Shown: positions 24,996 to 38,370, counted from the stretch's first letter. The stretch is DNA of 64,000 nucleotides from Otis tarda (GCA_026413225.1 CM048552.1:205233553-205297552), one strand, 5' to 3'. Notes: generated by a model from the sequence alone, not told the origin. Numbers and translations: made by a program.

Positions 24996-27091
24996 TTATA
25001 TAATTCCTTCAAGCATTGCTAAATCAAAGCCACCAGAATTGGGCAATAGGTTGGGGTTTTTTTTTCTCGATATGAGTAATTATTTTCCCTGGTTAAACAG
25101 GTAGGAAGCCACTTTGCTGGAGTCTGAGAAGACTGGTTTTTGGAGTGATTGGAATTGCTCAGCACATTTCAGAAGGCAGTGTTCTGTTATCAGAACTTGG
25201 CTTCTGGATTTATTTATTTTGTATTAACCTTTTGCAATGAGAATTGGTGTACAGTCACCATTTGGCTTGCATCTTAGCTTGAGTAATAGTAGCCACTTTT
25301 ATTTGCAGTCATGAGGTATCTGTTAAGGAAAATTAGATTGTTTATTGGACTTGGTGCAAAATAGTGACGTTCTGTGTCTTCCTCAAGAAAGCAAGATTTA
25401 AGACTGCATCTGAAAGTGATGGAATAAAAGCTTGTTGCTCAAAATATTGCGTATGACTTTTTCTGTACAGTGAAAGAGGAGATGGACAAGGACAGGCAGG
25501 CAAAACAGAGCAATGTAGTAGACATACGTTATGATCATTATTTTACAACCGTATGTTTTCTACAGACAGTCCCCTACTACGCTGTAGGGCTGTGGATCCA
25601 CCTTTCAGTGAACAAATGATTTCATTGGTGCCTTCTGCAGTCAAGAAAGAATGAGCTGCACTGGTTTACTGAAGATTCAATCTTCTGTCTTTGGGGGTTG
25701 GGTAGTAGAATTTATGCAGAGCTTTATTTTGTTGCAGTAGGACGTGATTATAGACTTTTTTTTTCTGATTATATGGTGATAAATATATTGGTTTTAATTT
25801 TCCAAAATTCTTGAGTTATCTGTGCCTTAAACTAATCAAAACATCTGTATAGCTGTCTCTTCTACCCGAAATACTTATTTTAAAAGTGTAAGGGATGGAG
25901 GATGGCTTCATTCTTGCCATTTTAGTGGTATTTCCTGAAAAAGCAAAAGATGACCATATATATTGAAACATTAAGCATGTCTACTACTAAGTTGTCCATT
26001 ACAAGATAAATTTTTAGTGGCCATGACAATTAAATCACAGTTTATCTGATTATCTGCAGACTGAATTCTCTTGTGGGATTTTTTGGTCCAGTCATGTAAC
26101 CCATACAGTAGAGATTTCTGATTAGAATTAGACAGTACCCTGCAGCTTAGCTGTAGAAAGACTGAGTGTAGCAGGATTTTCAAGACAAGGAATGAGGAGA
26201 CAGTGGTGTTACTGGGGGATTTTTATACCTGCTCCATGCAGCTTGAAATGAAAGGGAGGATGCTTTGCATAATGGGTGATGGTAGATTAGCCAGGTTATT
26301 TCAAAGATTTGATTATGCATCTTTGCCAGTAAATTATTGGTACTTTTGAGTTTATTTGGTGGATGAAAGGAAGATGGATTATGCTTGTTTTGTAAATTAA
26401 GAAACAAAAGGTTGATATTTACTAAAGTAATCACGTATTAAGTTTCAAGGAAGATAATAGTAAGTACATGTGCCAGTGTCTCCAAAATGATAGGAAGATC
26501 TTTATGAAGCAGGTGACAGAGAAAAAGATGGATAATTTATTCCATTGAGGAGAAAAATGATGGAAAATGAGGAATTATTAAAAGGATCAGTTCTGTCTAA
26601 AATACCTGATTTCATAGGTTTTTAGGGGTATGACAGGGGACTAGTGTGGACTGGGGGAGAAAGAGCATGAAAGAAGCAGAGCATGGAAATCAGAAGCAGG
26701 GAAAAGACCAATTAAAAAAAGTTTTAAAAAACATCTTAGAAACTCTGAATCTTAACTCATCTCATGGGTCTCACAATTCTCTTGCCTCTAGCATTCTGCC
26801 CCAGTGACCTTGCTTGGGAGAGAAGATTATTCCCCAGAGTTTTCCCTGACCATAGTATTTCCCATCATTAGGTTGTGCAGTGGTTGTGTAAGTGGTGACA
26901 GGATATAGGTCTGGAGAGTGTGGGGGGTTTTGGACAAGATTAATGATACTGTCTGCTATAGCAGAGATGGTCGTTCGAACAAGTGTAAAGCAACATTGAC
27001 GCCTTAGTGTGAGATACTGAATTGATGCAACAGCCTTTTGAAAGAAAATGTTATGATGTAAGTATTGGACAGAGAGAGAATCAAAGGTGTG

Positions 27092-27106
27092 TTTTTTTTT
27101 TTTTTT
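27092..27106. repeat. Poly-T tract (T15)
   Basis: Fifteen consecutive T residues in the 18-kb intron. Read on the minus strand this could be a relic poly-A tail, but no retrocopy body was recognised next to it. Confidence 0.7.
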
Positions 27107-28741
27107 CTTTCAAAGCTATTCAGTCATATAGGTAGGGCGTTAGCTATTTAAGAAGGTAATTTGAAAGAACTGAAGTTAATCTCTGGCTACAGAAAAAAGG
27201 GCAAGAAAGCATATTCAGCTTCAGTGTTCCAAAAAGGAAGCAATAAAACCAAAACTAAAAAGCGTTTGTGAAAAGAACGTCCTCTCTTTTGTATTCAGTT
27301 AAAATGTTAGACGTTCTGAAGTGAGTGAGAGTGAAAATCTATCCAGCAGCTGCCCAACAGTGACGTAGTGTCAGAACAAGCGCAGGGCCAGGTCATACCT
27401 CCCGTCAGCCTCTGTCTCCTTAGGAATACTTCACGGATCTTTTGGATCCTGATGGAATTTAACAGCTTAGGGAGCAGAGAATTTGTGTAATATTTATGAA
27501 TTGGTTACTTGGCTTCATATTAATCCTGTTAGGTATAGAACTTTTCAGCTTCTCTGGAATAGGTGATACTGTGTAGTGCATAAAACCTGGCACAAGTTCT
27601 TTGCGTAATTTCTCTGGGGATCAGTTCTGCCAAGGGAAGCATCTCCTTTAGTGACAGCAACTGGCTCGAAACGCCTGCTGCTGCTCAGAGAGAGTGCCTC
27701 AGCCTGGAAAGGTTCACCACTGAGCCTGGGAAGGGACATCTCGCCTGCACTGAGTGATGCAGGACAGGCTGCTGTAGCATTCTCATCTGCTCAGTCTGGA
27801 GGCAGATCTAGTCTTTATACTAATTCAAGGATAAGCAGGGAGAAATTAGCATTTTAAAATACAGTTTTTCATAGCTACAAAAAACAACACTGACTAAAAG
27901 TGTGGAAAACTCTAGTAGTTGGTAACTCACCAGCATTCCCCCTTAAATCAGTGGAGCTACTTGTTAGCTTGGAGTGGGCTGCATGCTTCAAGATTGAAGT
28001 ATATTAATGTGTCTTTGCCTAATGATATTATTATACTATATTTCTTTTTGTGTATCTTTAAAAAAAATTCAATCTAAATGAAAGTTGTAATGTTAAAGTG
28101 AGGTTGATGATGCAGGAACATGCGTTTAGATGTAGTATGTTTTATTTTGACCTACTCATTAGTGTGCATGAAGTGACATCATTGAGATTAATGAGTAAAC
28201 TTGTTTTAATGGATAGGTAAAAAGCAAGAGTTAGTATGCTTAAGAGGATTGTCCTGTAATGTTTTTAAATTTATTTTTAATTTTTTTTAGTTAAGTCTTT
28301 GTATTCGTGGAGAAACATGGGTTTTCAGACTGACTGTGTTTAAATGCAAAACATAAAAAATTGTAGTACAGGTAGAAATAAAAAAAAAAAGTATTTGAAT
28401 GCTTCCTCTGGACTCAAATACGTTGAACATAGTATGTGTCACTGGTCCTTTGTCTTCCTTTATGAACTAAGTTTCAGATAGACAATCGTATGATAATCTT
28501 GTCTGCCTCTAAAAAGAAGTTTTTTAAAACACAAAAAGATTAAAAACAAAAAAATAAAATATAAACAGCTGTTAAGAATAGAATAGAACAATAGTTGTTG
28601 TAAATGGTACTTGTTCTTTATTCTACTGATTTTATATTACTTCAATTCACATATTGATGTCTAGATTGAATTTCTCGTAATAGTTAAATTTTTTCACATA
28701 TTACCTATGAGAAATTATAGCATCTTGCTGGAGGTAATAAT

Positions 28742-29955
28742 GTCCATCCAAAGAACCACAGAAAAATTAAGTTGCAAAGGACCTCTGGAAGTGGTCAAGT
28801 CCAAACTGCTGCTCAAAATGCCTTCAGTTGGATTAGCTTCCTTGGGATCCTATCCAGCTGAGCTATGAAAGTATCTGAGCTCTACAGTTTCTCTTGGTAG
28901 CCTGATCCAGGAACTAGTCGTTTTCCCTATAAAATTATTTTTCCTTATATCCACCTGAAAATTCCCCTTGTTGCAACTAGTGACTGTTGCTTCTCATTCT
29001 TTGACAGTGCACCTCTTTAGAAACTGGCTCAGCCTTCTCTGCAAGCCCTCTCTTCCTTTGGTTAGCTGAAGGCTTCAAGGAGATTCCGTGCCCTAACCTT
29101 CTCTCCAGGCTGAGTTAACTCAGCTCTCAGCCTCTCAACTGCTCCAGCCTGCCAGCCGCCTTGACCTTCCTCAGCTGAACCTTATGTCAATATCTGTCTT
29201 GTACTGGGTGACCAAAACTGGACATGGTATCCAGGTGCAGTTTCTCAAGTGCCACAGAGAGAAGAAATCACTTTCTTTGGCCTGCTGCCCATTCTCTTGC
29301 TGGTGTAGCCCTTGTGCATGTGCAGCCTGTGTAAAGGTGGACCGCTGGCTCACGTTCAGCTTCGCCTGTCAGGGTGCCCAGGTGCCTTTCTGCAGAACAG
29401 CTCCCTAGCATGACAGTCCTCAGCTTTTACTTCTGCATGGCATTACTCTGTCCAGTGTGAGGACTTTGCTTTTGTCTTTGTTGAACTTCATGAGGTTTCC
29501 CTCTGCCCGCTCCTCCAGCTTGTTGAGGTCCCTCTGAACTAAGGCTCTGCTCTCCTCTCAACTACTGTTCCCAACTTAATGTCATCTACTAGTATGCTAA
29601 GGGTATGTTTTGTCCCCATCATCCAGGTCATTAATGAGGATATTAATCAGCATCACCCCTACTGTCAGCCCTGCAGGAGCAACATAAGTAACCAGTCTCC
29701 AGTTGAGCTCAGAACCCCTTGAGCCCACTAGTCCAGCCTGTTTTTCACCCAATTTGTAGTCCTGCCATCTAGTTCCTTTCTCTTGAACTTGGTTACAAAG
29801 GATGCTGTGGGATCCTGCATAAATCCTGGCCTTGTTCAGTTGAAGTAAATGACATCCACTGCTTTCCCCTTGTCTATAGAGTAGATCTTTTCATTAGAGA
29901 GGGCCATGAGATTGGCTAAGTATGGTTCATCCTTGATAAATCCATGCTGGCTTGG
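28742..29955 (-). mobile_element. CR1 LINE, older subfamily, RT remnant to 3' end
   Basis: On the minus strand the sequence reads from an RT block equivalent to HGF-KGKS...LANL and KGKAVDVIYFN (about 29955-29825), through a degenerate loop region. It continues into the RDLNKLEERAEGNLMKFNKD block (about 29540-29480) and the 3' region ending AAGGTCCTTTGCAACTTAAT near 28745. It is strongly diverged, with many stops and small deletions, and lacks the ATTCTATGATTCTATGA tail of young CR1, so it is an old copy. The open frame at 29184-29408 on the other strand is a shadow of this element. Confidence 0.85.
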
Positions 29956-30440
29956 CAATTCAGAGCATGCTTTGTGTAGCTGAGGTGACCGTTGCCCTCA
30001 GCCCTGCCCTGAGGAAGAAGCACCTCATAGTCCCTGTAGCCTCAGATCTGGATGGTGTCTTCCCTCAGGAATTTGTCTTGGTCCAGTCCCCTGACATGCC
30101 AAGGGCGGCTGCTCAGGCTGCTGCAGAGGACCTTGCCCTACAGCAAGTCACCACCTGTGTTACTCAGATCCAGCAGTCTCACGCATTCTTGAGCAACATC
30201 TCCAGGCTTCCCGTGTATACCCCTTCCTGCAGCAATGGCTGTGCCACCTGCCTTGGTCCTGGTTCCTGGAGCTCCCTAGGGGTCAAGTTCCTGAGAGGCT
30301 GGACCTGAGTCCCTTCACTGCCTCACAGCAGGAAAACTCCTGTGCTGTCTTTTTGCTCCCAACTGCTGCTCACTTACCCCCTGAATGCCACTGGGTGCTG
30401 CATGCTCCTTCCTCCTGCTCTGCTCTCTGGCCAGGGTGTG
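29956..30440. other. GC-rich block with a 118-codon open frame, unidentified
   Basis: Directly beyond the old CR1, GC content rises for about 480 bp in an otherwise AT-rich intron. A + strand frame at 29952-30308 is open for 118 codons (containing ALSPALRKKHLIVPVASD and AAAQAAAEDLALQQV) and stops with TGA. I do not recognise it as any family. It could be the remainder of a nested repeat, a retrocopy, or a composition accident. No poly-A, splice context or promoter supports a gene. Confidence 0.3.
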
Positions 30441-33258
30441 GAAGCCGTTCTGCATTTGATATAAAGCATTGTGTATGTGTAAAATGTCGTTACTAGTAAT
30501 AGTTATTTATTAAAATCTGGTGTAGTCATGTAAACATATATATTTTTTAACGTCTTTCTTTCAGAATGGCCATAGCCAGCGTTTGTCATACATATGTAAC
30601 ATTTTGCTCTTTCAGCTGAAGATGTAGTCAAAAAGTCTCTTCTGCATTTTTATGAATATCCTGCAGGGCTTTTTTTTTTGTTTGAACAGAGGCATCATAA
30701 TGAGCAGTCCTGCAGTCTTTGACTTGAGCTCCCTCTGACTGAAACCACAGGATTTTTTTTCCTCCATTAGTAGTTTCCTTACAGATTGCTTTTGCTGTTC
30801 TTCAGAGGGGCAGGCAGTCCCAAGGAACCCTTTCCTGCCAGGAGTCATGGTGGAAAAACATGAGATTTTTTTCATGGCTGGCGTGCGTGTCTGAGTTCAT
30901 TGCCCTTCTTCTGCCAGGAATGTAAGAGATTAATGATGGAGACTGTGGAAATCAAATCTCTGGGCCGGTGAAGTTATTAATAGAATCTTGATATCTGTAA
31001 GCTGGGCAAGCAGTTGCCATTAAACCTCATGCAGAGATAATATGGCTTGGAATAAGATCTTACTGTAACAAATCATGCTTGTTAAGATTCCCAGAAACTG
31101 CAGGACATGACAGAACTTCTGCAGAAAATATATTCCATTTATAATCAGCAGAGAATTAAGAGATATATGCTGAATTAGCACTTTTATTACTGGTCCAGGC
31201 CCAAATACTAACCATTTGTAGGAAGTCAAGAATGGGAAAATTCAGATGAACGGAAAAATTGTCTGTAATTTGCATCCTTCCAAGCTCTTAATAAGGAGGT
31301 ATGTTAAAACAATCTAATTGCAGCTCAGGACAAAAGAGTGTGAAGTGCCATCTATCCTACCTGGCAGTTTTTGATGTGGAATATAAAAAGATGAGTTGGT
31401 AGGTACTGTACAGACACAGAAGCTTAATTCATTTAGAGAAATGAACATATTTTATCTTTATGGCAGTAAAATAATAGTTCTAGCCACATGTCTTCTTTTG
31501 TATTTTTTTTTCTACTCAACACTGTCATTTAAAAATTCATTTAAGGTTTGAAACTCTTCTTGGTTTAAATTCTGCGTTCTCCACTAGATTAAGTTACAGT
31601 GCAAGCTCAGATTGCTTTCTGGAGGAAAAAGGTCAGCAGTGGAGGCTCTGAATTGTATAAAGAAGTTCCTCAGTTAAGATGTAATTGAAGATAAATGAAA
31701 ATTTGGAAATGCCTCCAAATGTGCATCTTTTTAGAGATCTCTTTGTTCCCAGGTATAAAAAGACTTCTTCAGGATTTCTAGTGTAGGAGAAATACAGCAA
31801 CGTGGGACGGATTGGCAGTGCTGATATTCAACGATAGGTCAGGAAGTTAATATCAGTGGGAGACGAGGAGGAAAGAAATTATTGGCCTATAGAAAATAAT
31901 ACAGCAGCAATTCAAATATACCAATTTGTTTGTTAATTACTGGATGAAATTTCCTTTTTTTTCCTAATGTACATTGGTTAAATTGAAAACAGCAAATATT
32001 CAGTCATTGTAAAAGCAATTTTGTATGATGGACAGTAGCTTTTACAGGGCAATCCTTTTGTACTGAAACTATTTTGTCTATATTAGATTTGACATAAGTG
32101 TTATCCAGCGACGACAAGCTTGTTTAATTACAGTGACACACTGTTGATCAAGTCTAACCTGCTTATCAACTGAAGGATAAGCTGAACTGTATCGACTGGC
32201 TTTGTTATCAATCTTCATTACAGAAACTGAGACATTTTACTTATACATAGGCATACAAAATTAGGTGTTTTAATCTTGAACTATATCCCACATTGAGTGT
32301 CTGAGGTGAGTGTCCAGTTCTTCTGAAAGACGTGGGGAAAGTCTTGTCCTGTTTGTCTAGGAGTATCCATGTACCTTCAGTTTGTGTCTTAATGAAGACA
32401 TTAAAGGATCTGTTACTCTGATGAAATTCAAGATGAGAAGAGCAGCATGTGAGCTTGTTACTTGGATTTCCTGCCTTGCCTGGAAATTTTGTGTTGGTGG
32501 CTGAAAACTTAAGTTGGAACTTACTAAGTATGTTTTTCTATACACTATACAGTACATGTATAAGGCAATCTATCCAGCGAACTGCACGCAGTAGTGGTTG
32601 TAATGCCTGTATCTTCCCTCAGAAGTGATGGCAAGCCCAGCGAGATTGCTTGGCTGTAGTTCAGGCTCACAGCACCCACATTATGCTTAGGAAAAATGAT
32701 GCTTATTGTGCCTGGCTCTATCTCTCTCAGAAAAATGAAAAAGAATGCAGGTACATATTCTGGTAGTCATGGACTCAAGCTTCTGCCTGGGGAGGGCTAA
32801 GGCTGACTGCTGCTGAGCATGAGCTTGTGTCTCAGCCATGTGCATGGTACGTTGGTCTGTGATGGAGACTGACAATGCAGACATACCTAATAAAAACAGA
32901 AGAACTACCCTTGGATTCTGAACAATTCTGTTACAAAAAAAAAAATTCGTGTTACTCATATTGCCTATGTATTTTCTTTAATCTGGGCACCATAAGTTTA
33001 TCTTGTTGGCTTTTCTGACTTATAAATATTGCCTTATATTTCTACACTGATGCTGTTTTCCAATGAAGATGGGTGCTTTTCAGTAACTGAACATTTTTGT
33101 TGGGTGCATTGTGATCTTCCAGGCTGTAAAACATTATTGGGGAGTAATCTTATGTACTAATAAAATCACCTAAATTTTGGAAAGTGGCTTTGAAAGAGGG
33201 AGAAAAGTAGTTTTATTGTGAGAACATAAAATGTAATTGATTCTCCCTCTGTTTCCAG

Positions 33259-33428
33259 GTACTCCCACTGGAAAACAGAATGAAGGACACCACGCGTTTC
33301 CCACAGGCGCTGAACATTGGCATGGGAATAGTCATGACCTTGTATATCTCGCTGGCCACTCTAGGGTATCTGCGCTTTGGGGATGAAATCAAAGGCAGCA
33401 TCACTTTAAACCTGCCACAAGATATATG
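33259..33428 (+). CDS. SLC36A4: SLC36A4 internal exon, 170 bp
   Basis: Acceptor GTTTCCAG (33251-33258), donor GTAAGT (33429-33434). It starts [20 protein letters not shown], continues with a helix [20 protein letters not shown], then [16 protein letters not shown] and two bases of a split Trp codon. LPLEN-MK, FPQALN and [12 protein letters not shown] are hallmarks of SLC36A4. In SLC36A1 the corresponding loop carries a Cys just before the Trp, which is absent here as expected for SLC36A4. The length of 168+2 nt matches the single G that opens the next exon. Confidence 0.96.
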
Positions 33429-36271
33429 GTAAGTGCATCTGTGACTTAAAACGAGTAATCTAGAAAGCAAAAACGTTGCACAGGTTGTTCCATGCCTCAG
33501 TGTTGTCATGCTTGTAATGGTAGGTGCTGGTACTATTTTAAAGGTACACTGTGTGTACTGTCTCTGTGCCTTCTACAGTTGAGCTATGATCCTAGTCAGT
33601 AATTTCTTGCATATTAAAAGGAATTTCATATGGAAACACCAGTGATCTTTATAGAATTCCATCTCTAGTAGGAGCTAGTTCCAGGTGTATTGAAAGAAGT
33701 AACGTGGTTTGCAACCAGCTATATTGCAGTTCTGAAACCAGCTAGTTTTGCCTTGGATATCCTGGTGATATAGTGGCCTTTTTAGTGGAATTGTTGAATT
33801 TAGCGGGTAAACAACTGGAATAGAGGACATCAAAGCTGAATAGATTTGTAGTTCAGATACAAGTCCATGGATAATGGATAATAATGGCTTCCTATCAGGA
33901 AAATGAAGCTTATGCTTGCCAGTGTCTCAGGGATATTACAGTTTTTGTTTAGCTTTTTTTTAATGCTATGAGAGCTCCATGTGTCATGTGCTGAAGATGC
34001 GCTGAAGACTATTTCAACTGGTTCATTGTTAGTTCTGTATCTACGTATGGATAGATATATACTGTAACTATTCATTTAAATATAACTCTTAATTTTTTAG
34101 TACCTTTATGTCTGATGTGCCTAAAATTAGGTATATTAGCAGTGCACAAGTGTAAAAGCTGAAAAGTATTTTAATGTTTTCATTCTGATCAAGTAATTTC
34201 TTGCATGTTATATGCTTACATCTACTTGTAGTTCAGTGTCTGTTGTGGTAACATGTTGAAGTAGTGAAATTATGGGAAATAAAAACTGCTTTGCTGAACT
34301 GAATGCTGACTCCTCTTTTTACTCTTTGGAAAAGAGTAGAACACATTTAAAGAGTGTTCTTAATTTTCAAGTGTTACTTTTTCACTTTCCTCTTTCCATT
34401 TTCATTTCTTGGAGTCAGTATGAGCTATGCAATTTTCATATTCTTCAAAAGTTTTGTTTAAGTGCCTGACTAATTCCAATGATAAATACATGAAGTGATA
34501 ATAAAATGCTCTTGAAGGATGAACATTTTTTTTGGTTGCTAGAATTTTCATGTATCTGTTGTTACTTTTTTACTTTTTTTTGTACTGCTATTATAAAACC
34601 TGAGATTTGGGCCTCAATTTCTTGCCTGTTTTGTGTTTTTTTTTCCTATTTTTTCCTATGCTTCTATTTTTTGAGGCATATTGCTCATGTTATATATTTA
34701 ATTGTGTCCTTTCATTGAATATATATTAAAAATCCTAGAGGTCTTCAAACACTTACTGCATCCACTCTGTCTATATGATGCATCTGAAAAGGAAAATACT
34801 TCTATTAGTAATATGTGGTATTGCTCACGATGGATATGATTAGTGAAAAGTTTCTTTTAAATGGTAGATCTAGGTTTATTTGTGCTTTAAGATAAGTACT
34901 CTTAAAAGAGGAGGGAGAGGAATGTGAAATACAAGGTAAAGTTGCTTACTTGCTTTTTATTGCACTCATGCAAGCAACAGGGTGCTGTAATATTCTGCTT
35001 TATTCTGCAGGCCTGCTGTCTAACAGAGCTGTTCAAATAAGAGTTTTCAAATAGCTCTTGGCTACAGTGCAGTTGTGATGATAAGATGATATTTATCCTG
35101 ATGGCTTCACAGACTCTAGTGCAAAGAAAGAGATAATAAAAGAGATGGAAACTGGTGCTTTATAAGGTGGAGAACCGGCATTTTAAGTTTAATAACCTCA
35201 GAGCTGCTCAGGGCACGTATGTAGAGATAACAAAGTCATCTGTTTTCTTCTTACCCTGGTTACTACCCCAGAGCACCACACAAAATTAGAAGGAGAAGCA
35301 GCTCTGTGATACGCCCATGGGGTGTGATGTACGATGCTATTGCCGGGCAGTACTGTGAGTCTGCCTGATACAGTACTGATGAGTAAATGTCTGCAATTAA
35401 CTGTGCTAGCAAAACAAATTTCCAGTGAACCATATGGCAGTATTTTGTTATTTAGTCCTCCGGTAAAAAGCCAGTAAGTGCTAGACTGAACTAGAGAAAC
35501 GCAAGGAGCAGATGAGTTTTTATAAGAATGTGGTCGTGCGAAAGAGCCTGGAATGTAGCAAAGCAGTGAGACTTGGCTTATGTGTTTAATTCCAACTGGA
35601 CAATCTGTCTTAAAAATAAGCCTTTACTGATAAAATTAAAGTTCTGCTGCTTTCTGAGTTCTGTTTGATGTTCTTGCAGATGAATTGACCAGAAAGCATA
35701 CAGAGGCCCTAGACCGGTTAAGTCCTTAAGTTTAATTTAAATAGAAGACTGCTCATATTCTTAAAAATGTTCTGCTAGATCGGAGCTTTTGGAGAAGAGA
35801 CTTGCAGAGTTCTAGTTTAGATTGTGTTTTGGAGTGCAAATTGTCATTCAGCATAATATATTAATTAGAATGTGTTGAAAATTTACTTTATGAAAATAGT
35901 TTTCAGCTTGTTTTTACTGATCTTTAACAACTTCTTTCTGGAATCAAAGAGTTCTATTTTACTGCATTAAATAATTTTTCCTTTTTTACATGCACTTATG
36001 TTTAGCTATCTGGAATATCTTAGTAACTGTTTTTTGTATCCTCGGAAGTATGCAGAGTACCTAGCGAAATGAATCTTTTTACTCAGTTCATTGCTGACTA
36101 GAGAGAGGACATATAGGCACAGAGTATAGTTTACCTGATTTACCCATGATCACTAGGTACCTCCTGACCCAAGCCAAGGAGGGGCTCCATTTGCCTGAAA
36201 CAACACATATTTATAGTAAAAAAGTGCATAATTATTGTCGTGTGACCGTCAGTTCAAGCCACGTTCTGAGA

Positions 36272-36799
36272 CATAGAATCATAGAATGGTTTGGGTTGGA
36301 AGGGACCTTTAAAGGTCATTTAGTCCAACCCGTCTGCAAGGAGCAGGGACATCTCCAACCAGATCAGGTTGCTCAGAGCCCCGTCCAACCTGGCCTTGAA
36401 TGTTTCCAGGGGTGGGGCATCCACCACCTCTCTGGGCAAACTATGCCAGTGTCCCACCAGTCTCATTGTAAAAAATTTTTTCCTTATATCAAGTCTGAAT
36501 CTGCTTCCTTCTATATTAAAACTACTACCCCTTCTCCTTTCACAACAGGCCCTGCTAAAGAGTTTCTTCCTGTCTTTCTTCTAAGCCCCCTTTAGGTACT
36601 GAAAGGCTGCCATAAGGTCTCCCCGGAGCCTTCTTTTCTCCAGGCTGAACAGCCCCAACTCTCTCAGCCTGTCCTCATAGGAGAGGTGCTCCAGCCCTCT
36701 GATCATCTTTGTGGCCTCCTCTGGACTCGCTCCAACTGGTCCATGTCCTTCTTATGTTGGGGGCTCCAGAACTGGACACAGTACTTCAGGCGGGGTCTA
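36272..36799 (-). mobile_element. CR1 LINE 3' fragment, antisense
   Basis: Left end ATAGAATCATAGAATGGTTT is the reverse complement of the CR1 3' terminal repeat. It is followed by GGGTTGGAAGGGACCTTTAA, the LGKL/HWN coding region in antisense, and further RT C-terminal sequence up to GAACTGGACACAGTACTTCA near 36790. It looks moderately young, but antisense frames are broken. The 149-codon + strand frame here is an artefact of this repeat. Confidence 0.94.
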
Positions 36800-36849
36800 G
36801 GTTATGGGAAGTTCTGCTTTAGTGCTTAGTAGTGTCCTTGGATGGGGTC

Positions 36850-37060
36850 TCATAGACTCATGGAGTGGTTTGGGCTGACCTTTAAAAATCATCTAATCCC
36901 AACCCCCCTGCCATGGGCAGGGACACATTCCACAAGAATTCCACAAGCCCCATCCAACCTGGCCTTGAACACTTCCAGGGATGGGGCATCCACAACTTCT
37001 CTGGGCAACCTGTTCCAGTGCCTCAGTACCCCTATCGTAAAAAAATTTATTCTTTATCCT
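36850..37060 (-). mobile_element. CR1 LINE 3' fragment, antisense, short
   Basis: Starts CATAGACTCATGGAGTGGTT, a diverged CR1 3' end. It runs through AATCCCAACCCCCCTGCCAT and GGGGCATCCACAACTTCTCT to a truncated point near the A-run before TTTATTC at about 37060. It is only about 50 bp from the previous copy and carries its own 3' terminal sequence, so it is a separate insertion in the same orientation. Confidence 0.9.
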
Positions 37061-38002
37061 TGTCTGGGGTCTTATCTTCTTGAGGCTGAAGGTTCTTTCC
37101 ACAGTCTCTTCTTCATTAAGATATAAGTGACAGTCTTTGTCCAACAATTCCCTTTCTGTGAATCCCAAGGGTTAACTACCATACAAATATTAGAGCATAT
37201 TAACATACAACAAGATGTTACGCAGTACTAGTTCAAGTGGAAGCTTAGCGTAATTAATGCCCTGTTGAGTCTAGCTGTATTGATACGCAAGTTTGATACT
37301 TTCCAGTTTTTTTTTCCCTTAAAAGAGGTACAACAAAATCTAAACTGTAGAATTGGAGAGGAAGACTTTTGTTAACTTCTTTTGGCACATATGAATGATT
37401 TAGAATTTTTTTAAAAGGTAGCTTAAGAAGCCATCTTTATCTGATTGGAATATAATACTAAATTACTAGTAAAATTACTTTAATAATATAAAAATTGTTT
37501 CCTAATTTGGAAAATTTGAATCCTTGAAGAGCTAGAAAAATGTAATGGCGATTCTTACCTTGAACTACTTTGTATTTAAAGCTTTGAATCCTGTTTTCGA
37601 ATATCTTTTAAAAATTATTTTTGTAAAGTTTTGGAGGAGTGATCTGAAGCCTGAGGGTTACAGGCTAATTGTCGGTAGCTGGTCAGTTTTTGTTAATGAG
37701 TTTCTGGAACAAGGACAGTGATGCAGAGCTGATAGAACAACGACTCTGTTTTTCCTCTAAATTTCTTAAAGCTGCTCAGCAAACAAAAAGAGGCGTGTCG
37801 CAAAAGCAGTGGCTTCTAAACTAGCTACACCATTGTGTCACCGTGTAAAGTAGTGGAATAGTTCTTCTGTCCCTTTGAATATGCCTCTGGGGCTTTGTTG
37901 AGTTGTGTGCAGTGATGGTCACACCTTTGATACAAACCGTGTAGGAGCTGTTAGTCAAAATGTATTTTTAGTCAAAGGGTATTTTTTTTTACCACATATA
38001 TA

Positions 38003-38370
38003 TAGAATCATAGAATGGTTAGGGTTGGAAGGGACCTTCAAAGATCATCTAGTCCAACCCCCCTGCAAGGAGCAGGGACATCCCCAACTAGATCAGGTTG
38101 CTCAGAGCCTCATCCAGCCTGGCCTTGAATGTTTCCAGGGATGGGGCTTCTACCACCTTTCTGGGCAACCTGTTCCAGTGTTCTATAACTCTCATTGTAA
38201 AAAATTTTTTCCTAATTTCCAATCTAAATCTACCCCCCACTATTTTAGAACCATTACTCCTTGTCCTATTGCAAAAGGCCCTACTGAACAGCCTCTCCCC
38301 ATCTTTCCTGTAGGCCCCCTTGAGGTATTGGAAGACCGCTATCAGGTCTCCCCGGAGCCTTCTCTTCTCC
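38003..38370 (-). mobile_element. CR1 LINE 3' fragment inserted in an (AT)n run, antisense
   Basis: A well preserved CR1 3' end. Left border TAGAATCATAGAATGGTTAG, right truncated border CCGGAGCCTTCTCTTCTCC. On the minus strand an open frame of 94 codons (38088-38372) still reads as the CR1 RT C-terminal region ([20 protein letters not shown], then RFRLEIRKKFFTMRVIEHWN). Both flanks are ATATATA sequence (37995-38004 and 38371-38382), which suggests insertion into a TA-rich site or a short target duplication. Confidence 0.94.

Larger units (their letters stand above)
15198..33258. other. SLC36A4 intron, 18 kb, with CR1 insertions
   Basis: The largest complete intron in the window. It contains four CR1 LINE pieces, annotated separately at 15452-16662, 20865-21306, 24915-24995 and 28742-29955. 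It also has a GC-rich unexplained block at 29956-30440 and a T15 tract at 27092-27106. The remainder is AT-rich sequence without recognisable coding exons. The acceptor is GTTTCCAG (33251-33258). Confidence 0.75.

Noticed and set aside
36146..36595. Plus-strand open frame of 149 codons
   Set aside because: Runs through a minus-strand CR1 tail; the translated text is the typical antisense CR1 pattern.
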